Notes: generated by a model from the letters alone, not told the origin. A stretch of DNA of 64,000 nucleotides from Gammaproteobacteria bacterium (GCA_018828385.1 JAHJVE010000023.1:248001-312000), one strand, 5' to 3'. Numbered from the stretch's first letter, positions 1 through 8,120 are shown. A program made the numbers and translations.

Positions 1-437
1 TTCTGCGCCGGTGTCAAATCGTGACGATCAAGCAGGCCGGAATGGCGGAACCATTCGCGGATGGCATCCTCGCCGGCGTGGCCGAAAGGCGGATTGCCGA
101 TGTCGTGGGCCAGGCAGGCAGCGGCAACGATGGCGCCAAAATCGCCCGACTCAACCTGCTGCAAGCCGTGCCGGGCGATGATCTCGCGACCGACCACGGC
201 GCCCAGCGAGCGGCCGACGCAACTGACTTCCAGACTGTGCGTCAGTCGGGTGCGCACGTAATCGCTCTTGGACAGCGGGAAAACCTGCGTCTTGTCCTTC
301 ATGCGCCGGAAGGCGGAGGTGAAGACGATGCGGTCGTAATCCTGCTGGAAGGCCGTTCGTTCGGCCGTGCCGGGCGCCTTGCCGGCCCCCAGGCGTTCGC
401 TCGACAGCAGTTTTTCCCAGACTTTTCGTTTGCCCAT
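1..437 (-). CDS. dgt: dGTP triphosphohydrolase, 5' part (C-terminus beyond the window)
   Basis: The first 437 bases, read on the minus strand, are the N-terminal 145 codons of a dNTP triphosphohydrolase; the rest lies before base 1. The HD-domain metal ligands are visible: H67 in THSLE, the H111-D112 pair in AHDIGNPPFGHAGE, and H120. The family cleaves dGTP (often other dNTPs) to the nucleoside plus triphosphate and so adjusts dNTP pools in the cytoplasm. The N-terminus (SAFRRMKDKTQVFPL) is typical of the family. The start is the ATG at 437. The thioesterase gene ends 35 bases upstream on the same strand, so the two are probably co-transcribed. Partial only because of the window edge. Confidence 0.93.
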   Translation of the reverse strand, partial: MGKRKVWEKLLSSERLGAGKAPGTAERTAFQQDYDRIVFTSAFRRMKDKTQVFPLSKSDYVRTRLTHSLEVSCVGRSLGAVVGREIIARHGLQQVESGDFGAIVAAACLAHDIGNPPFGHAGEDAIREWFRHSGLLDRHDLTPAQ

Positions 438-472
438 GCTCTTTTGTTTCGACGATGCGATGGGCGCCGAGT

Positions 473-883
473 TTACTCCGCTTCGAGCAAAGCCCGCACG
501 TGATCGGGTAAAGGCACCGATTTTCCAGTCTGCGTATCCATCCAGACCACTTTTGCAGCCCCCTCGGCATAAACGCGCTCGTCGCCTTCGATGCGCATTT
601 CGACGTAGGTCTGAAAACTGGAGCGACCGATGGCGCCGACAAAGGTGCGTACCTCAACGGTTCCCGGGTAAGTCATTGGAATCTGGAAGGTGCAACTGGC
701 ATTGATGATCACCGGTCCGTCACCGCCCGGACGAACGGGTATCTTCAGTTCCTCGACCCACTCGACCCGTGCCTGCTCCATGTAGCGGAAATACACCGTG
801 TTATTGACGTGCCCGTAGGCATCCATGTCGCCCCAGCGAATGGGCATTTTGGTAACGTGAATGAGCTTTTTCTTGTGGTCCAT
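473..883 (-). CDS. acyl-CoA thioesterase, 4HBT/YbgC-like hot-dog fold
   Basis: A 136-residue single hot-dog domain protein. The signature DAYGHVNNTVYFRYMEQAR near residues 21-39 carries the catalytic Asp (D21) of the 4-hydroxybenzoyl-CoA thioesterase/YbgC group, which hydrolyses acyl-CoA thioesters in the cytoplasm. I chose the ATG at 883 because the upstream in-frame alternative at 913 is a TTG. No strong Shine-Dalgarno is visible at either. It is transcribed away from ETF-quinone oxidoreductase, with an 87-base divergent region containing a near-palindrome, and runs into dgt. The natural acyl-CoA substrate cannot be told from sequence; the neighbouring fatty-acid genes fit an acyl-CoA role. 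Confidence 0.88.
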   Translation of the reverse strand: MDHKKKLIHVTKMPIRWGDMDAYGHVNNTVYFRYMEQARVEWVEELKIPVRPGGDGPVIINASCTFQIPMTYPGTVEVRTFVGAIGRSSFQTYVEMRIEGDERVYAEGAAKVVWMDTQTGKSVPLPDHVRALLEAE

Positions 884-922
884 AAACTTGAATACTAGAG
901 TGGGGTTGATCAAAATATTTCC

Positions 923-936
923 ATACTGTACCGTAT
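923..936. promoter_or_regulatory. near-palindrome in the thioesterase/ETF-QO divergent region
   Basis: The bases ATACTGTACCGTAT form a near-perfect inverted repeat (outer ATAC/GTAT, central GTAC). It sits 35 bases before the ETF-QO start and 40 bases before the thioesterase start. Its position suits an operator for a regulator of acyl-CoA catabolism, but no regulator is identified. It is not a LexA box, because the second ACAG half is missing. Confidence 0.3.
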
Positions 937-970
937 TGAAATCAAGTCAACAATAAAATCAGGAGACAGC

Positions 971-2617
971 ATGCAACGCGAATCCATGGAGTTCGACGTC
1001 GTTATCGTTGGTGGTGGTCCGGCCGGCCTAGCTGCGGCAATCCGCCTGAAACAACTGGCGGCAGAAAACGGAAGCGATCTGGGCGTCTGCCTGATCGAAA
1101 AAGGCGCCGAAATCGGCGCCCATATTCTTTCCGGCGCTGTCATGGACCCGCGCGCCCTGAACGAACTGCTACCCAATTGGCAGGAAAGCGGTGCTCCGCT
1201 CAACGCCCCGGTATCCGAAGACCGTTTCTTCATTCTTTCCGAAACCGGTGCCACCAAGGTGCCGAACAGCCTGTTGCCGAATTGCTTCCACAATGAAGGC
1301 AACTACGTCATCTCGCTCGGCAACGTCTGTCGCTGGCTCGGCGAACAGGCCGAGGCGCTCGGTGTCGAGATCTACCCCGGTTTTGCCGGTGCCGAAGTGC
1401 TGTTCGACGAGAACGGCGCCGTCAAAGGCGTGGCGACCGGCGACATGGGCCGCCTGCACGACGGCTCAGAAGGTCCGAATTTCCAGATGGGCATGGAACT
1501 GCACGGCAAATACACCTTCTTTGCCGAAGGCTGCCGCGGCCATCTCGGAAAGCAACTCGAAACCAAGTTCAACCTGCGCGACGGCGTCGATCCGCAAACC
1601 TACGGCATCGGTCTTAAGGAGCTCTGGGAAATCGATCCGGACAAGCACCAGCTTGGCCTAGTCATCCACAGCGGCGGTTGGCCGATGCAGCCGGATACCT
1701 ACGGCGGCGGTTTCCTCTATCACCTGGAAAACAACCAGATCGCCGTCGGCTTCGTTGTCGGCCTCGGTTACAGCAACCCGCATCTGGCCCCCTACGAGGA
1801 ATTCCAGCGTTTCAAGACGCATCCGGAAATCCGCAAATTCCTCGAAGGCGGCAAACGCATCGCCTACGGCGCCCGCGCCCTGACTGCCGGTGGCCTGCAG
1901 TCGCTACCCAAGCTGACTTTCCCCGGTGGCGTATTGATCGGCGATGATGCCGGCTTCCTCAATGCAGCGCGTATCAAGGGTTCGCACTGCGCCATCAAGA
2001 CCGGCTCGCTGGCGGCCGAAGCCTGCTTCGAAGCGCTGACTGGCGAACGTCAGCGCGACGAACTCACGGCCTACCCTGAGTCGTTTAAAAACAGCTGGTT
2101 GCACGATGAACTTCACAAAACACGTAACTTCAAACCGTGGATGAACAAGGGGCTGGCGCTCGGCTCCATCATGTTCGGCATCGACCAGGTCGTGCTGCGC
2201 GGCAAGGCGCCATGGACCCTGCACAATCGCACGCCGGATCACGCCAAACTGAAACTGGCTTCCGAATGCCAACCGATTGCCTACCCGAAGCCGGATGGTG
2301 TCATTACCTTCGACCGCCTGTCTTCCGTCTTCCTCTCCAGCACCAACCACGAGGAAGACCAGCCCTGTCACCTGCAATTGAAAGATGCCAGCGTGCCGAT
2401 CGCCGTCAATCTGACGCAATACGACGCGCCGGAGCAGCGTTTCTGCCCGGCTGGCGTCTATGAAATCCTGCGCGATGAAAGCGGTGCCAATCCGCGTCTA
2501 CAAATCAACGCGCAAAATTGTGTCCATTGCAAAACCTGCGACATCAAGGACCCCACCCAGAACATCAACTGGGTGGTGCCGCAAGGCGGCGAAGGCCCGA
2601 CTTACCCGAATATGTAG
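971..2617 (+). CDS. electron transfer flavoprotein-ubiquinone oxidoreductase
   Basis: A 548-residue full-length ETF-QO. It takes electrons from reduced electron transfer flavoprotein, which collects them from acyl-CoA and other dehydrogenases, and passes them to ubiquinone at the inner membrane. The N-terminus has the FAD dinucleotide-binding motif VVIVGGGPAGLAAA (about residues 10-23). The C-terminus carries the [4Fe-4S] ligands C492 and C517-x2-C520-x2-C523 in NCVHCKTCDIKDP, followed by the family tail WVVPQGGEGPTYPNM. The start is the ATG at 971, with Shine-Dalgarno CAGGAGA 8 bases upstream. It is divergent from the thioesterase gene, which fits a shared role in fatty-acid oxidation. Confidence 0.96.
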   Translation: MQRESMEFDVVIVGGGPAGLAAAIRLKQLAAENGSDLGVCLIEKGAEIGAHILSGAVMDPRALNELLPNWQESGAPLNAPVSEDRFFILSETGATKVPNSLLPNCFHNEGNYVISLGNVCRWLGEQAEALGVEIYPGFAGAEVLFDENGAVKGVATGDMGRLHDGSEGPNFQMGMELHGKYTFFAEGCRGHLGKQLETKFNLRDGVDPQTYGIGLKELWEIDPDKHQLGLVIHSGGWPMQPDTYGGGFLYHLENNQIAVGFVVGLGYSNPHLAPYEEFQRFKTHPEIRKFLEGGKRIAYGARALTAGGLQSLPKLTFPGGVLIGDDAGFLNAARIKGSHCAIKTGSLAAEACFEALTGERQRDELTAYPESFKNSWLHDELHKTRNFKPWMNKGLALGSIMFGIDQVVLRGKAPWTLHNRTPDHAKLKLASECQPIAYPKPDGVITFDRLSSVFLSSTNHEEDQPCHLQLKDASVPIAVNLTQYDAPEQRFCPAGVYEILRDESGANPRLQINAQNCVHCKTCDIKDPTQNINWVVPQGGEGPTYPNM

Positions 2618-2706
2618 GCCCAGACCCGGAAACGGTGTTCGCATAACGCGAATCACTGTTTCCCGGTTTATAATCCTGCGGCTAAACCCCTTAGGGAGAA
2701 CAACAC

Positions 2707-3504
2707 ATGGGCTTTCTTGCCGACAAAAAAATTCTGATCACCGGACTGCTCTCCAAGCATTCCATTGCCTATGGCATCGCCAAGGCCTGTCATCGTGAAG
2801 GCGCGCAACTCGCCTTCACCTACCAGAACGAGCGTTTCGAAGACCGCATCAAGAAATTTGCTGCCGAATTCGGCAGCGACATCACGATTCCGGTCGACGT
2901 CAGCAGCGACGAACAAATCGACAATCTCTTCGTCGAACTGGCCAAGCGCTGGGATGGCCTGGACGGTCTGGTTCACTCCATCGCCTACGCCCCGACCGAA
3001 GCGATTGAAGGCGACTTCCTGAACGGCATCACCCGTGACGCCTTCCGCATCGCCCACGAAATCTCGTCGTACAGCTACCCGGCGCTGGTCAAGGCCGCAC
3101 GGCCGATGATGCAGGGCCGCAAGAGCGCCGCGCTGGCCCTCTCCTACCTTGGCGCCGAGCGCACCATGCCGAACTACAACACCATGGGTCTGGCCAAGGC
3201 CAGCCTTGAAGCGGCCACCCGCTACCTGGCTTTCTGCCTCGGCCCTGAAGGCATTCGCGCCAACGCCATTTCGGCCGGCCCGATCAAGACCCTGGCCGCT
3301 TCCGGCATCGGCAACTTCGGCAAGCTGCTCGCCTACAACTCGCACAATGCTCCGCTGCGTCGCAACGTGACCATTGACGAAGTCGGCAACGCCGCCGCCT
3401 TCATGCTCTCCGACCTGGCCAGCGGCATTACCGGCGAGATCATGTACGTCGATGGCGGCATGAACACCGTTGCTCTGGGCAACGCCGACCCGCTGCCAGC
3501 CTGA
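2707..3504 (+). CDS. fabI: enoyl-[acyl-carrier-protein] reductase (NADH)
   Basis: A 265-residue FabI that performs the last reduction of each fatty-acid elongation cycle, trans-2-enoyl-ACP to acyl-ACP with NAD(P)H. It is an atypical short-chain dehydrogenase. The N-terminal [15 protein letters not shown] is the FabI cofactor loop. The catalytic residues Y147, Y157 and K164 lie in [19 protein letters not shown], matching the E. coli Y146/Y156/K163 arrangement. The start is the ATG at 2707 after TAGGGAGAACAACAC. It has its own terminator at 3561-3596, with a copy of the dispersed repeat wedged between stop codon and hairpin. Confidence 0.97.
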   Translation: MGFLADKKILITGLLSKHSIAYGIAKACHREGAQLAFTYQNERFEDRIKKFAAEFGSDITIPVDVSSDEQIDNLFVELAKRWDGLDGLVHSIAYAPTEAIEGDFLNGITRDAFRIAHEISSYSYPALVKAARPMMQGRKSAALALSYLGAERTMPNYNTMGLAKASLEAATRYLAFCLGPEGIRANAISAGPIKTLAASGIGNFGKLLAYNSHNAPLRRNVTIDEVGNAAAFMLSDLASGITGEIMYVDGGMNTVALGNADPLPA

Positions 3505-3529
3505 GGACTTTCCTGCGACCCGGGTTCTC

Positions 3530-3565
3530 CTACGGTCAACCGGGAAAAAGGCTCAAAATCAAAAA
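3530..3565 (+). repeat. dispersed repeat copy 1
   Basis: CTACGGTCAACCGGGAAAAA followed by GGCTCAAAATCAAAAAC. It lies 26 bases after the fabI stop and its A-rich end forms the left foot of the fabI terminator stem. Forward orientation, the same as fabI. One of 13 near-complete copies in the window. Confidence 0.9.
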
Positions 3566-3596
3566 CGCCGCCCCGTGAAAACGGGGCGGCGTTTTT
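3561..3596 (+). terminator. rho-independent terminator after fabI
   Basis: A 16-base perfect stem (AAAAACGCCGCCCCGT paired with ACGGGGCGGCGTTTTT) with a GAAA loop, ending in a T run. It is strong and could work in both directions between the convergent fabI and ppiD genes. Confidence 0.93.
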
Positions 3597-3613
3597 CATG
3601 TGCCGACAACCAT

Positions 3614-3638
3614 AAAAAAGCGGGCCGCAGCCCGCTCT
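3614..3638 (-). terminator. rho-independent terminator after ppiD
   Basis: On the minus strand GAGCGGGC-tgcg-GCCCGC is followed by a run of six T. It lies 19 bases downstream of the ppiD stop codon and faces the fabI terminator. Confidence 0.85.
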
Positions 3639-3656
3639 CTGTCATTCAACTGCGGC

Positions 3657-5543
3657 TTACTTGTCCTTCGATTCCAGAGCAGCCTGATTGACTTCCACCT
3701 TGTAGCGGCTGCGCAAGGCGGCCAGGTAGAGCTGGACTTCCTCCTGCGCGGCCAGATTGCCCAGTTGCTTGAGCATCGCCTGCTTGCTGGCATCGCTGAG
3801 CTTTTCGCCGGCATCGATTTTGGTCAGCTTGTACAACACGTAGCCTGATCCGGGCAGTTCAACGCCGGCATAGGACGGCAGCTTGCCCGTGTCCATACGG
3901 AAAACCGATTGTGCGGCAGCTTGTGGCAACTGGCGGGCATCTACCCGCGACACGGTTTTAGCCGCCCCCCAGGTCAGCTTGTCCTCGCCCTTCTTCAAGG
4001 CTTCCAGCCGTGCTTCGCCGTCCTGGCTGGCGAGCACCATGGCTTCCTTGCTCCTGAGCAGGGTTTCGATATTCGCCTTGACGCCTTCGAAAGGCTGCAA
4101 CGCCTTGGCCTTGTAGTCAACCAGACGCGCTGCCACCAAGGTATTGGCGCCTGTTTCCACGGCCTCGGTATTGCGCCGGTTGGTGACCGAATCATCCGAG
4201 AACAGCGCAGCCAGAAGCTTTTCGTTGCCGAGAACGCCATTCGCCGGATTGGCCTGGCGCCCCAGCCAATCGGAGGACTTGATGGTCAGCTTGAACTTCT
4301 CGGCCACCGGCTTGAGGCTGTCCGCCTGCTCATAAACCATGTTGCTGAAGGTTTCGGCAGCTTCGGCAAACTTGCGGGAGCCGGCCGAGCGTTTCAGTTC
4401 GGCTTCGATTTCGCCGCGCACGTCGGCCAGCGGCTTTTCCTTGGCAGCGTGGATGCCGGTCAGCTTGATGATATGGAAGCCGAAATCGGACTCGACGACA
4501 CCGGAAATCTCGCCTTCCTTAAGGCTCATGGTGGCATCCTCGAAGGATTTGACCATGGCGCCCTGCCCGAAGTAGCCGAGGTCGCCGCCCTTGGACGACG
4601 AGCCCGGATCATCGGAGTTTTTCCGGGCCAGTTCGGCAAAGGCTGCCGGATTTTTTTGAACTTCCGCGAGCAGTTCGTCAGCCCTGGCTTTGGCCTTGTC
4701 CTTGCCGAGTTTTTCGGAGGCAATCAGGATGTGGCTGGCGCGACGCTCTTCCGGCACCATGAAACGATCCTTGTGACCGTCGTACCATTCCTTGATCTCG
4801 GCATCGGTGACGGCCAGCTGGCTGGCGATGGACTCCATCGACAGCACCACGTACTCGGCCTTGGCCTGCTCCGGCACTTCGAACTGCTTGGCGTTTTCGT
4901 CGTAGAATTTTTTCGCCGCGTCGTCGGCCAGCTTGACCTTGCCGAGATAGCTGTCGAGGTGCAGGCGATACTCGGCCACCTCGCGTTTTTCGGTCTGCAG
5001 GGCCAGCACGCGGTCGGCAACGGAGCGCGACACCACGCCGGACTGGCCGATGGCGCCGGCCAGTTGTTGCAAGGTCAGATCCTGGCGCAACTGGGCCTCG
5101 AAACCGGCCGGTGACATGCCCTGGGCGCGCAATGCCGCTTCGTAGCGCTCGGTAGAGAACTTGCCATCGACCTTGAAAGCTTCGATCGCGCCGATAGCCT
5201 GGCGAATGGCGTTGTCGCCAGCAAACAGGTGCCGCTTGTTGGCCTCGATGAGGAGCAGGCGCTGATTGATCAGGTCATCGAGAATGGCCTTGCGCGCTTC
5301 CGGGCTTTCCAGCAGCTTGGGATCGTACTGGGCGCCAAGCTGCGTGCGCAGACGTTCCTGCTGTTCGCGCAGGGTTTGCTGGAACTGTTGCTGGGTAATC
5401 GTGACATCGCCGATCGTGGCGACATCGCCGCCGGAGCCGTCGTTGCGCATATAGGACTCAACGCCGAAAAAGGCGAACGGCAGCGTGATCAGGGCCAGAA
5501 AGACCTGGACGATTCGTTTGTTGTTGCGGACTGCGTCGAACAT
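3657..5543 (-). CDS. ppiD: periplasmic peptidyl-prolyl isomerase/chaperone PpiD (SurA N-terminal domain)
   Basis: A 628-residue membrane-anchored folding factor acting on newly exported proteins as they leave the Sec translocon. The N-terminus has a single inner-membrane anchor (about residues 13-32, VFLALITLPFAFFGVESYM). It is followed by a SurA-N-like chaperone domain and one parvulin-type PPIase domain near residues 265-360, recognisable by RRASHILIA, DDPGSSSKGGDLGYFGQGAMV and SDFGFHIIKL. The C-terminal half resembles the PpiD/SurA chaperone lobes. Length and order match PpiD. In many proteobacteria lon and hupB precede ppiD; here the upstream neighbour is a MocR gene instead. Confidence 0.93.
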   Translation of the reverse strand: MFDAVRNNKRIVQVFLALITLPFAFFGVESYMRNDGSGGDVATIGDVTITQQQFQQTLREQQERLRTQLGAQYDPKLLESPEARKAILDDLINQRLLLIEANKRHLFAGDNAIRQAIGAIEAFKVDGKFSTERYEAALRAQGMSPAGFEAQLRQDLTLQQLAGAIGQSGVVSRSVADRVLALQTEKREVAEYRLHLDSYLGKVKLADDAAKKFYDENAKQFEVPEQAKAEYVVLSMESIASQLAVTDAEIKEWYDGHKDRFMVPEERRASHILIASEKLGKDKAKARADELLAEVQKNPAAFAELARKNSDDPGSSSKGGDLGYFGQGAMVKSFEDATMSLKEGEISGVVESDFGFHIIKLTGIHAAKEKPLADVRGEIEAELKRSAGSRKFAEAAETFSNMVYEQADSLKPVAEKFKLTIKSSDWLGRQANPANGVLGNEKLLAALFSDDSVTNRRNTEAVETGANTLVAARLVDYKAKALQPFEGVKANIETLLRSKEAMVLASQDGEARLEALKKGEDKLTWGAAKTVSRVDARQLPQAAAQSVFRMDTGKLPSYAGVELPGSGYVLYKLTKIDAGEKLSDASKQAMLKQLGNLAAQEEVQLYLAALRSRYKVEVNQAALESKDK

Positions 5544-5636
5544 GAGGAGAAAAATCCTTCGAATGCGTTCAAAAAGGCAAAGCCAGCTTGCCCAAAAGGC
5601 CGAATGATACCGTAGTTTTCCTGGCCTCCCGTTGAT

Positions 5637-7058
5637 TTAGACCCGAGAAAAGATCGCTCCCAGGCGACGTACGGCGTCCTCGATTGCCGGCGTGTGCGGG
5701 TTGCCGCAATTGAGGCGCAGGCAGTTGCGGTACATGCCGCTGGGCGAGAACAGGTCGCCCGGCACGTAGGCCAGGTTTTCGCCGATGGCCCGCGGGTAGA
5801 GACGCGTGGTGTCGATGTTTTCCGGCAACTCCACCCACAGGACATAGCCACCCTGCGGCTGGGTGATGCGCGTCGCCGCCGGGAAATAACGACTGACTGC
5901 CAGCCGCATCGCCTCAACCTGCTGCGCGTAGGCCCGGCGCAGGGTACGCAGATGACGCTCGTAGGCGCCGGATTCGAGATATTCCGCCAGCACGTGCTGG
6001 GTGATTGGATTGGTGCCGCCGCTGGTGATGGTTTTCTGCAAGGCAATAGCCGAGTGATAGCGGCCAGCCGCGACAAAGCCGATGCGCAAGGCGGGTGACA
6101 GGCTTTTCGAGAACGACGAGCAGAGCATGACGTTGCCCGCCTTGTCGAAGGCCTTGATCGGCCACGGGCGTTCGTTGCCGAGGTGAAGATCGCCGTAGAT
6201 GTCGTCCTCTATCACCGCGACGCCTCTTGCTGCGGTCAACGCCGAAAACAGCCGTTTTCTGTCGTCCGGCATGACGCAGCCGAGCGGGTTGCTGCCATTC
6301 GAAACGATCAGGCAGGCGGCGATACCGCCGTTGCGCGTCGCCAGATCAAGCGCCTCGACCGACATTCCGGTGCGCGGATCGGTCGGGATTTCCAGCGCCT
6401 TGAGGCCGAGCGTTTCGAGCAATTGCAGCATCAAATAATAGGCCGGCGACTCGACTGCGACGGTGTCACCGGGCTTGGTCACCGCCCGCAAACACAGGCC
6501 GAGCGCCTCGGTGCACGAGTTGGTGATGACGAATTCCCCGGCTGGCAGCGGCCCGCCCCAGGCCAGCGAGCGGCGCACCAGTTGGCGAACCAGCGCCGGC
6601 TCGTCCGAATTGGTGTGGCTGCCGCCGGCGAGCAGTTTGGGATGGCGCCGGGCGACACCGGCGTACAAACGCTGCAGCGCGGCGACCGGCAACAGTTCTG
6701 GCGCCGGCAAGGCGGCAGCGAGGGGCGCGATGCCGTTTCTCGCCCCAGCCTGCAAGACGCTGACCAGCCTTAACGAAATATCGACCGGAATCGGCTCATC
6801 GGGCGTTGAGCGCACCACCGGCTCGGCGCGCGCAGCCTTGGCGCGCTGGACGAAAAAACCGGACTGCGGCCGTGCTTCGACCAGGCCGCGATCTTCCAGC
6901 AGACGTAGCGCCTGAACCACGGTCGACACGGAAAGTCGGCGCTGGCTCGACAAGCGCCGCACCGATGGTAGGCGGTCGCCATGATTCAACACGCCGCTGG
7001 CGATCATGCCGGTCAATTCAGCCGCCAGTTGCTCGTAGCGCAACAGTTCTTCAGGCAT
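5637..7058 (-). CDS. MocR-type GntR regulator with aminotransferase-like domain
   Basis: A 473-residue fusion of an N-terminal GntR winged helix (about residues 1-75, LPSVRRLSSQRRLSVSTVVQAL) and a fold-type I aminotransferase domain. The PLP-binding lysine is K318 in CSSFSKSLSPALRIGF. Members sense PLP or an amino compound and usually regulate a neighbouring, often divergent gene. I start at the ATG at 7058 (MPEELLRYEQ), directly below a cluster of four TACAGTTG-like half-sites. The divergent partner is the DUF2917 gene at 7203, a pairing also seen in other betaproteobacteria. It could be autoregulated. The ligand is unknown; PdxR, GabR or TauR function is not shown. Confidence 0.88.
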   Translation of the reverse strand: MPEELLRYEQLAAELTGMIASGVLNHGDRLPSVRRLSSQRRLSVSTVVQALRLLEDRGLVEARPQSGFFVQRAKAARAEPVVRSTPDEPIPVDISLRLVSVLQAGARNGIAPLAAALPAPELLPVAALQRLYAGVARRHPKLLAGGSHTNSDEPALVRQLVRRSLAWGGPLPAGEFVITNSCTEALGLCLRAVTKPGDTVAVESPAYYLMLQLLETLGLKALEIPTDPRTGMSVEALDLATRNGGIAACLIVSNGSNPLGCVMPDDRKRLFSALTAARGVAVIEDDIYGDLHLGNERPWPIKAFDKAGNVMLCSSFSKSLSPALRIGFVAAGRYHSAIALQKTITSGGTNPITQHVLAEYLESGAYERHLRTLRRAYAQQVEAMRLAVSRYFPAATRITQPQGGYVLWVELPENIDTTRLYPRAIGENLAYVPGDLFSPSGMYRNCLRLNCGNPHTPAIEDAVRRLGAIFSRV

Positions 7059-7067
7059 GGGGCACCC

Positions 7068-7150
7068 ATACAGTTGGTGTTGGCGGCGACCAGTACAGTT
7101 TGCATTCCCGACAACTGTATTGGTCACAATTTCAATTCATTGCAACTGTA
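7068..7150. promoter_or_regulatory. candidate operator array between mocR-like gene and DUF2917 gene
   Basis: Four copies of an eight-base half-site lie here: ATACAGTTG at 7068-7076, TACAGTTT at 7094-7101, CAACTGTAT at 7112-7120 and CAACTGTA at 7143-7150. The first two point one way and the last two the other. The first and third are perfect 9-base inverted copies. The array occupies the divergent promoter region and is the natural candidate for binding by the MocR-type regulator. Confidence 0.6.
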
Positions 7151-7202
7151 CCACTCACCATCCGGAACCTAGAATTTCTCCACGAACAATGCGGAGAGCG
7201 CC

Positions 7203-7493
7203 ATGAACAAGCATCGGATGACTGAGGAAATATGCCTGCCACCCGGTCACCCGATCCGCCTCGATGACGCTGCCGGCACCCGGGTCCGCTGCCTGCGCGG
7301 AACGATCTGGATTACTGTCGCCAACGAACCCGACGACGTATTTCTCGGGAGCGGGCAGAGCTACCTGATTCCGCGCAATGGCCTGAGCCTGATCGAACGG
7401 ATAGGCAACAGCAGCATTCAACTGGAGCGGCTGCAACCACGCGGATGGTTCACTGGCTTGATCCGGCGCCTGAAGTTCGGCCCGGCAAGTTAG
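7203..7493 (+). CDS. DUF2917 family small protein
   Basis: A 96-residue protein with a beta-rich, cupin-like core (LDDAAGTRVRCLRGTIWITVANEPDDVFLGSGQSYLI) matching the DUF2917 pattern; function unknown. It starts at the ATG at 7203, 8 bases after GGAGAG. It is transcribed divergently from the MocR-type regulator across the half-site array, so it is the likely regulatory target. It ends 7 bases before the convergent gene at 7500. There is no signal peptide or membrane segment. Confidence 0.8.
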   Translation: MNKHRMTEEICLPPGHPIRLDDAAGTRVRCLRGTIWITVANEPDDVFLGSGQSYLIPRNGLSLIERIGNSSIQLERLQPRGWFTGLIRRLKFGPAS

Positions 7494-7499
7494 CGGAAC

Positions 7500-7712
7500 T
7501 CAGTCGAACAGATCCGGTTCCATCGGCAGCAGGTTTTCCCGCTTGACGGTCAGGCGAACGGGAACGCCCTGCTTGCCGATTGCCTCGACCACCATGCGCC
7601 CAGCCGAGGCCTCGGCTACCACGCGGACATTGCGCGTCGCCTTGCGGGTGCGGCCGCGGTAAGTCGCCAGCGTTCCGGCGGGAGGCAACCAGGCAGGCTT
7701 GGGGCGCGACAT
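7500..7712 (-). CDS. hypothetical small basic protein
   Basis: A 70-residue basic protein (MSRPKPAWLPPAGTLATYRGRTRKATRN...) with a predicted all-beta core and an acidic C-terminus (EPDLFD). I recognise no family. The ATG at 7712 is preferred over an upstream in-frame start because an AAAGG sequence precedes it at proper spacing. It is divergent from the small gene at 7858, and the two LexA-type boxes lie between them, so either or both genes may be SOS-controlled. Confidence 0.6.
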   Translation of the reverse strand: MSRPKPAWLPPAGTLATYRGRTRKATRNVRVVAEASAGRMVVEAIGKQGVPVRLTVKRENLLPMEPDLFD

Positions 7713-7773
7713 TGGGGGCCTTTCATGCTTTGGGGTGGCCAAAGCCTACCGCGGAAAAAAGATTTTTCGAATA

Positions 7774-7789
7774 CTGTACATCCATACAG
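7774..7789. promoter_or_regulatory. LexA-type SOS box 1
   Basis: CTGT-acatccat-ACAG, an exact match to the CTGT-N8-ACAG core of the beta/gammaproteobacterial LexA operator, with flanking TA as in strong E. coli boxes. It is 84 bases before the ATG at 7858 and 61 bases before the divergent ATG at 7712. Confidence 0.72.
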
Positions 7790-7821
7790 CTTTCGGCTAT
7801 TCTCCACTCGAACGCGAAGCA

Positions 7822-7837
7822 CTGTTTATTCATACAG
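7822..7837. promoter_or_regulatory. LexA-type SOS box 2
   Basis: CTGT-ttattcat-ACAG, a second exact CTGT-N8-ACAG match. It starts 48 bases after the start of box 1 and ends 20 bases before the ATG at 7858, just ahead of the Shine-Dalgarno, where repressor binding would block transcription. Tandem boxes are typical of tightly repressed SOS genes. Confidence 0.72.
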
Positions 7838-7857
7838 CCCAACAAGGAGTCGCCATC

Positions 7858-8022
7858 ATGAAACGTCTTCAACAATGGTTCGATCTGATTGCCGGCATTT
7901 CTCACGAAGAACACGCCCGCCTCGAGCGCGCCAAGGCCATCTTCGGCGCCACCGGACCGGACGTCGATAGTCTGCAGATGCCCGCCTGCTGGCGACGCAG
8001 CGCTCGCGTCGTCATCCTCTGA
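7858..8022 (+). CDS. 54-residue small protein behind tandem LexA boxes (putative SOS effector)
   Basis: A short gene encoding MKRLQQWFDLIAGISHEEHA followed by RLERAKAIFGATGPDVDSLQ and a basic C-terminus ending WRRSARVVIL. It has a strong ribosome binding site (AACAAGGAGT, 8 bases before the ATG) and two LexA-type operators upstream. The N-terminal half could form an amphipathic helix; there is no signal peptide or obvious membrane span. No family recognised. Small LexA-controlled proteins in other bacteria (SulA, SidA, TisB types) block division or damage membranes, so such a role is possible, but that is inference. A repeat copy follows 18 bases after the stop. Confidence 0.65.
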   Translation: MKRLQQWFDLIAGISHEEHARLERAKAIFGATGPDVDSLQMPACWRRSARVVIL

Positions 8023-8039
8023 CAGCGGAACACGCGCTG

Positions 8040-8074
8040 TTTCAATTTTGGGCAAAATTTCCGGTTGACCGTGG
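8040..8074 (-). repeat. dispersed repeat copy 2
   Basis: On the minus strand CCACGGTCAACCGG, then AAATTTTGCCCAAAATTG. The tail of this copy is itself palindromic (AATTTTG-gg-CAAAATT on the plus strand). It lies between the convergent small SOS-type gene and the rhodanese-like gene. Confidence 0.9.
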
Positions 8075-8120
8075 GATTTGGCGGCAAGCCCACGGACAAC
8101 CAAAAAATGGCCAAAAATGA

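Noticed and set aside
923-936. LexA box upstream of ETF-QO
   Set aside because: It contains ACTGTA but no ACAG at the required distance; CTGT-N8-ACAG is not satisfied.
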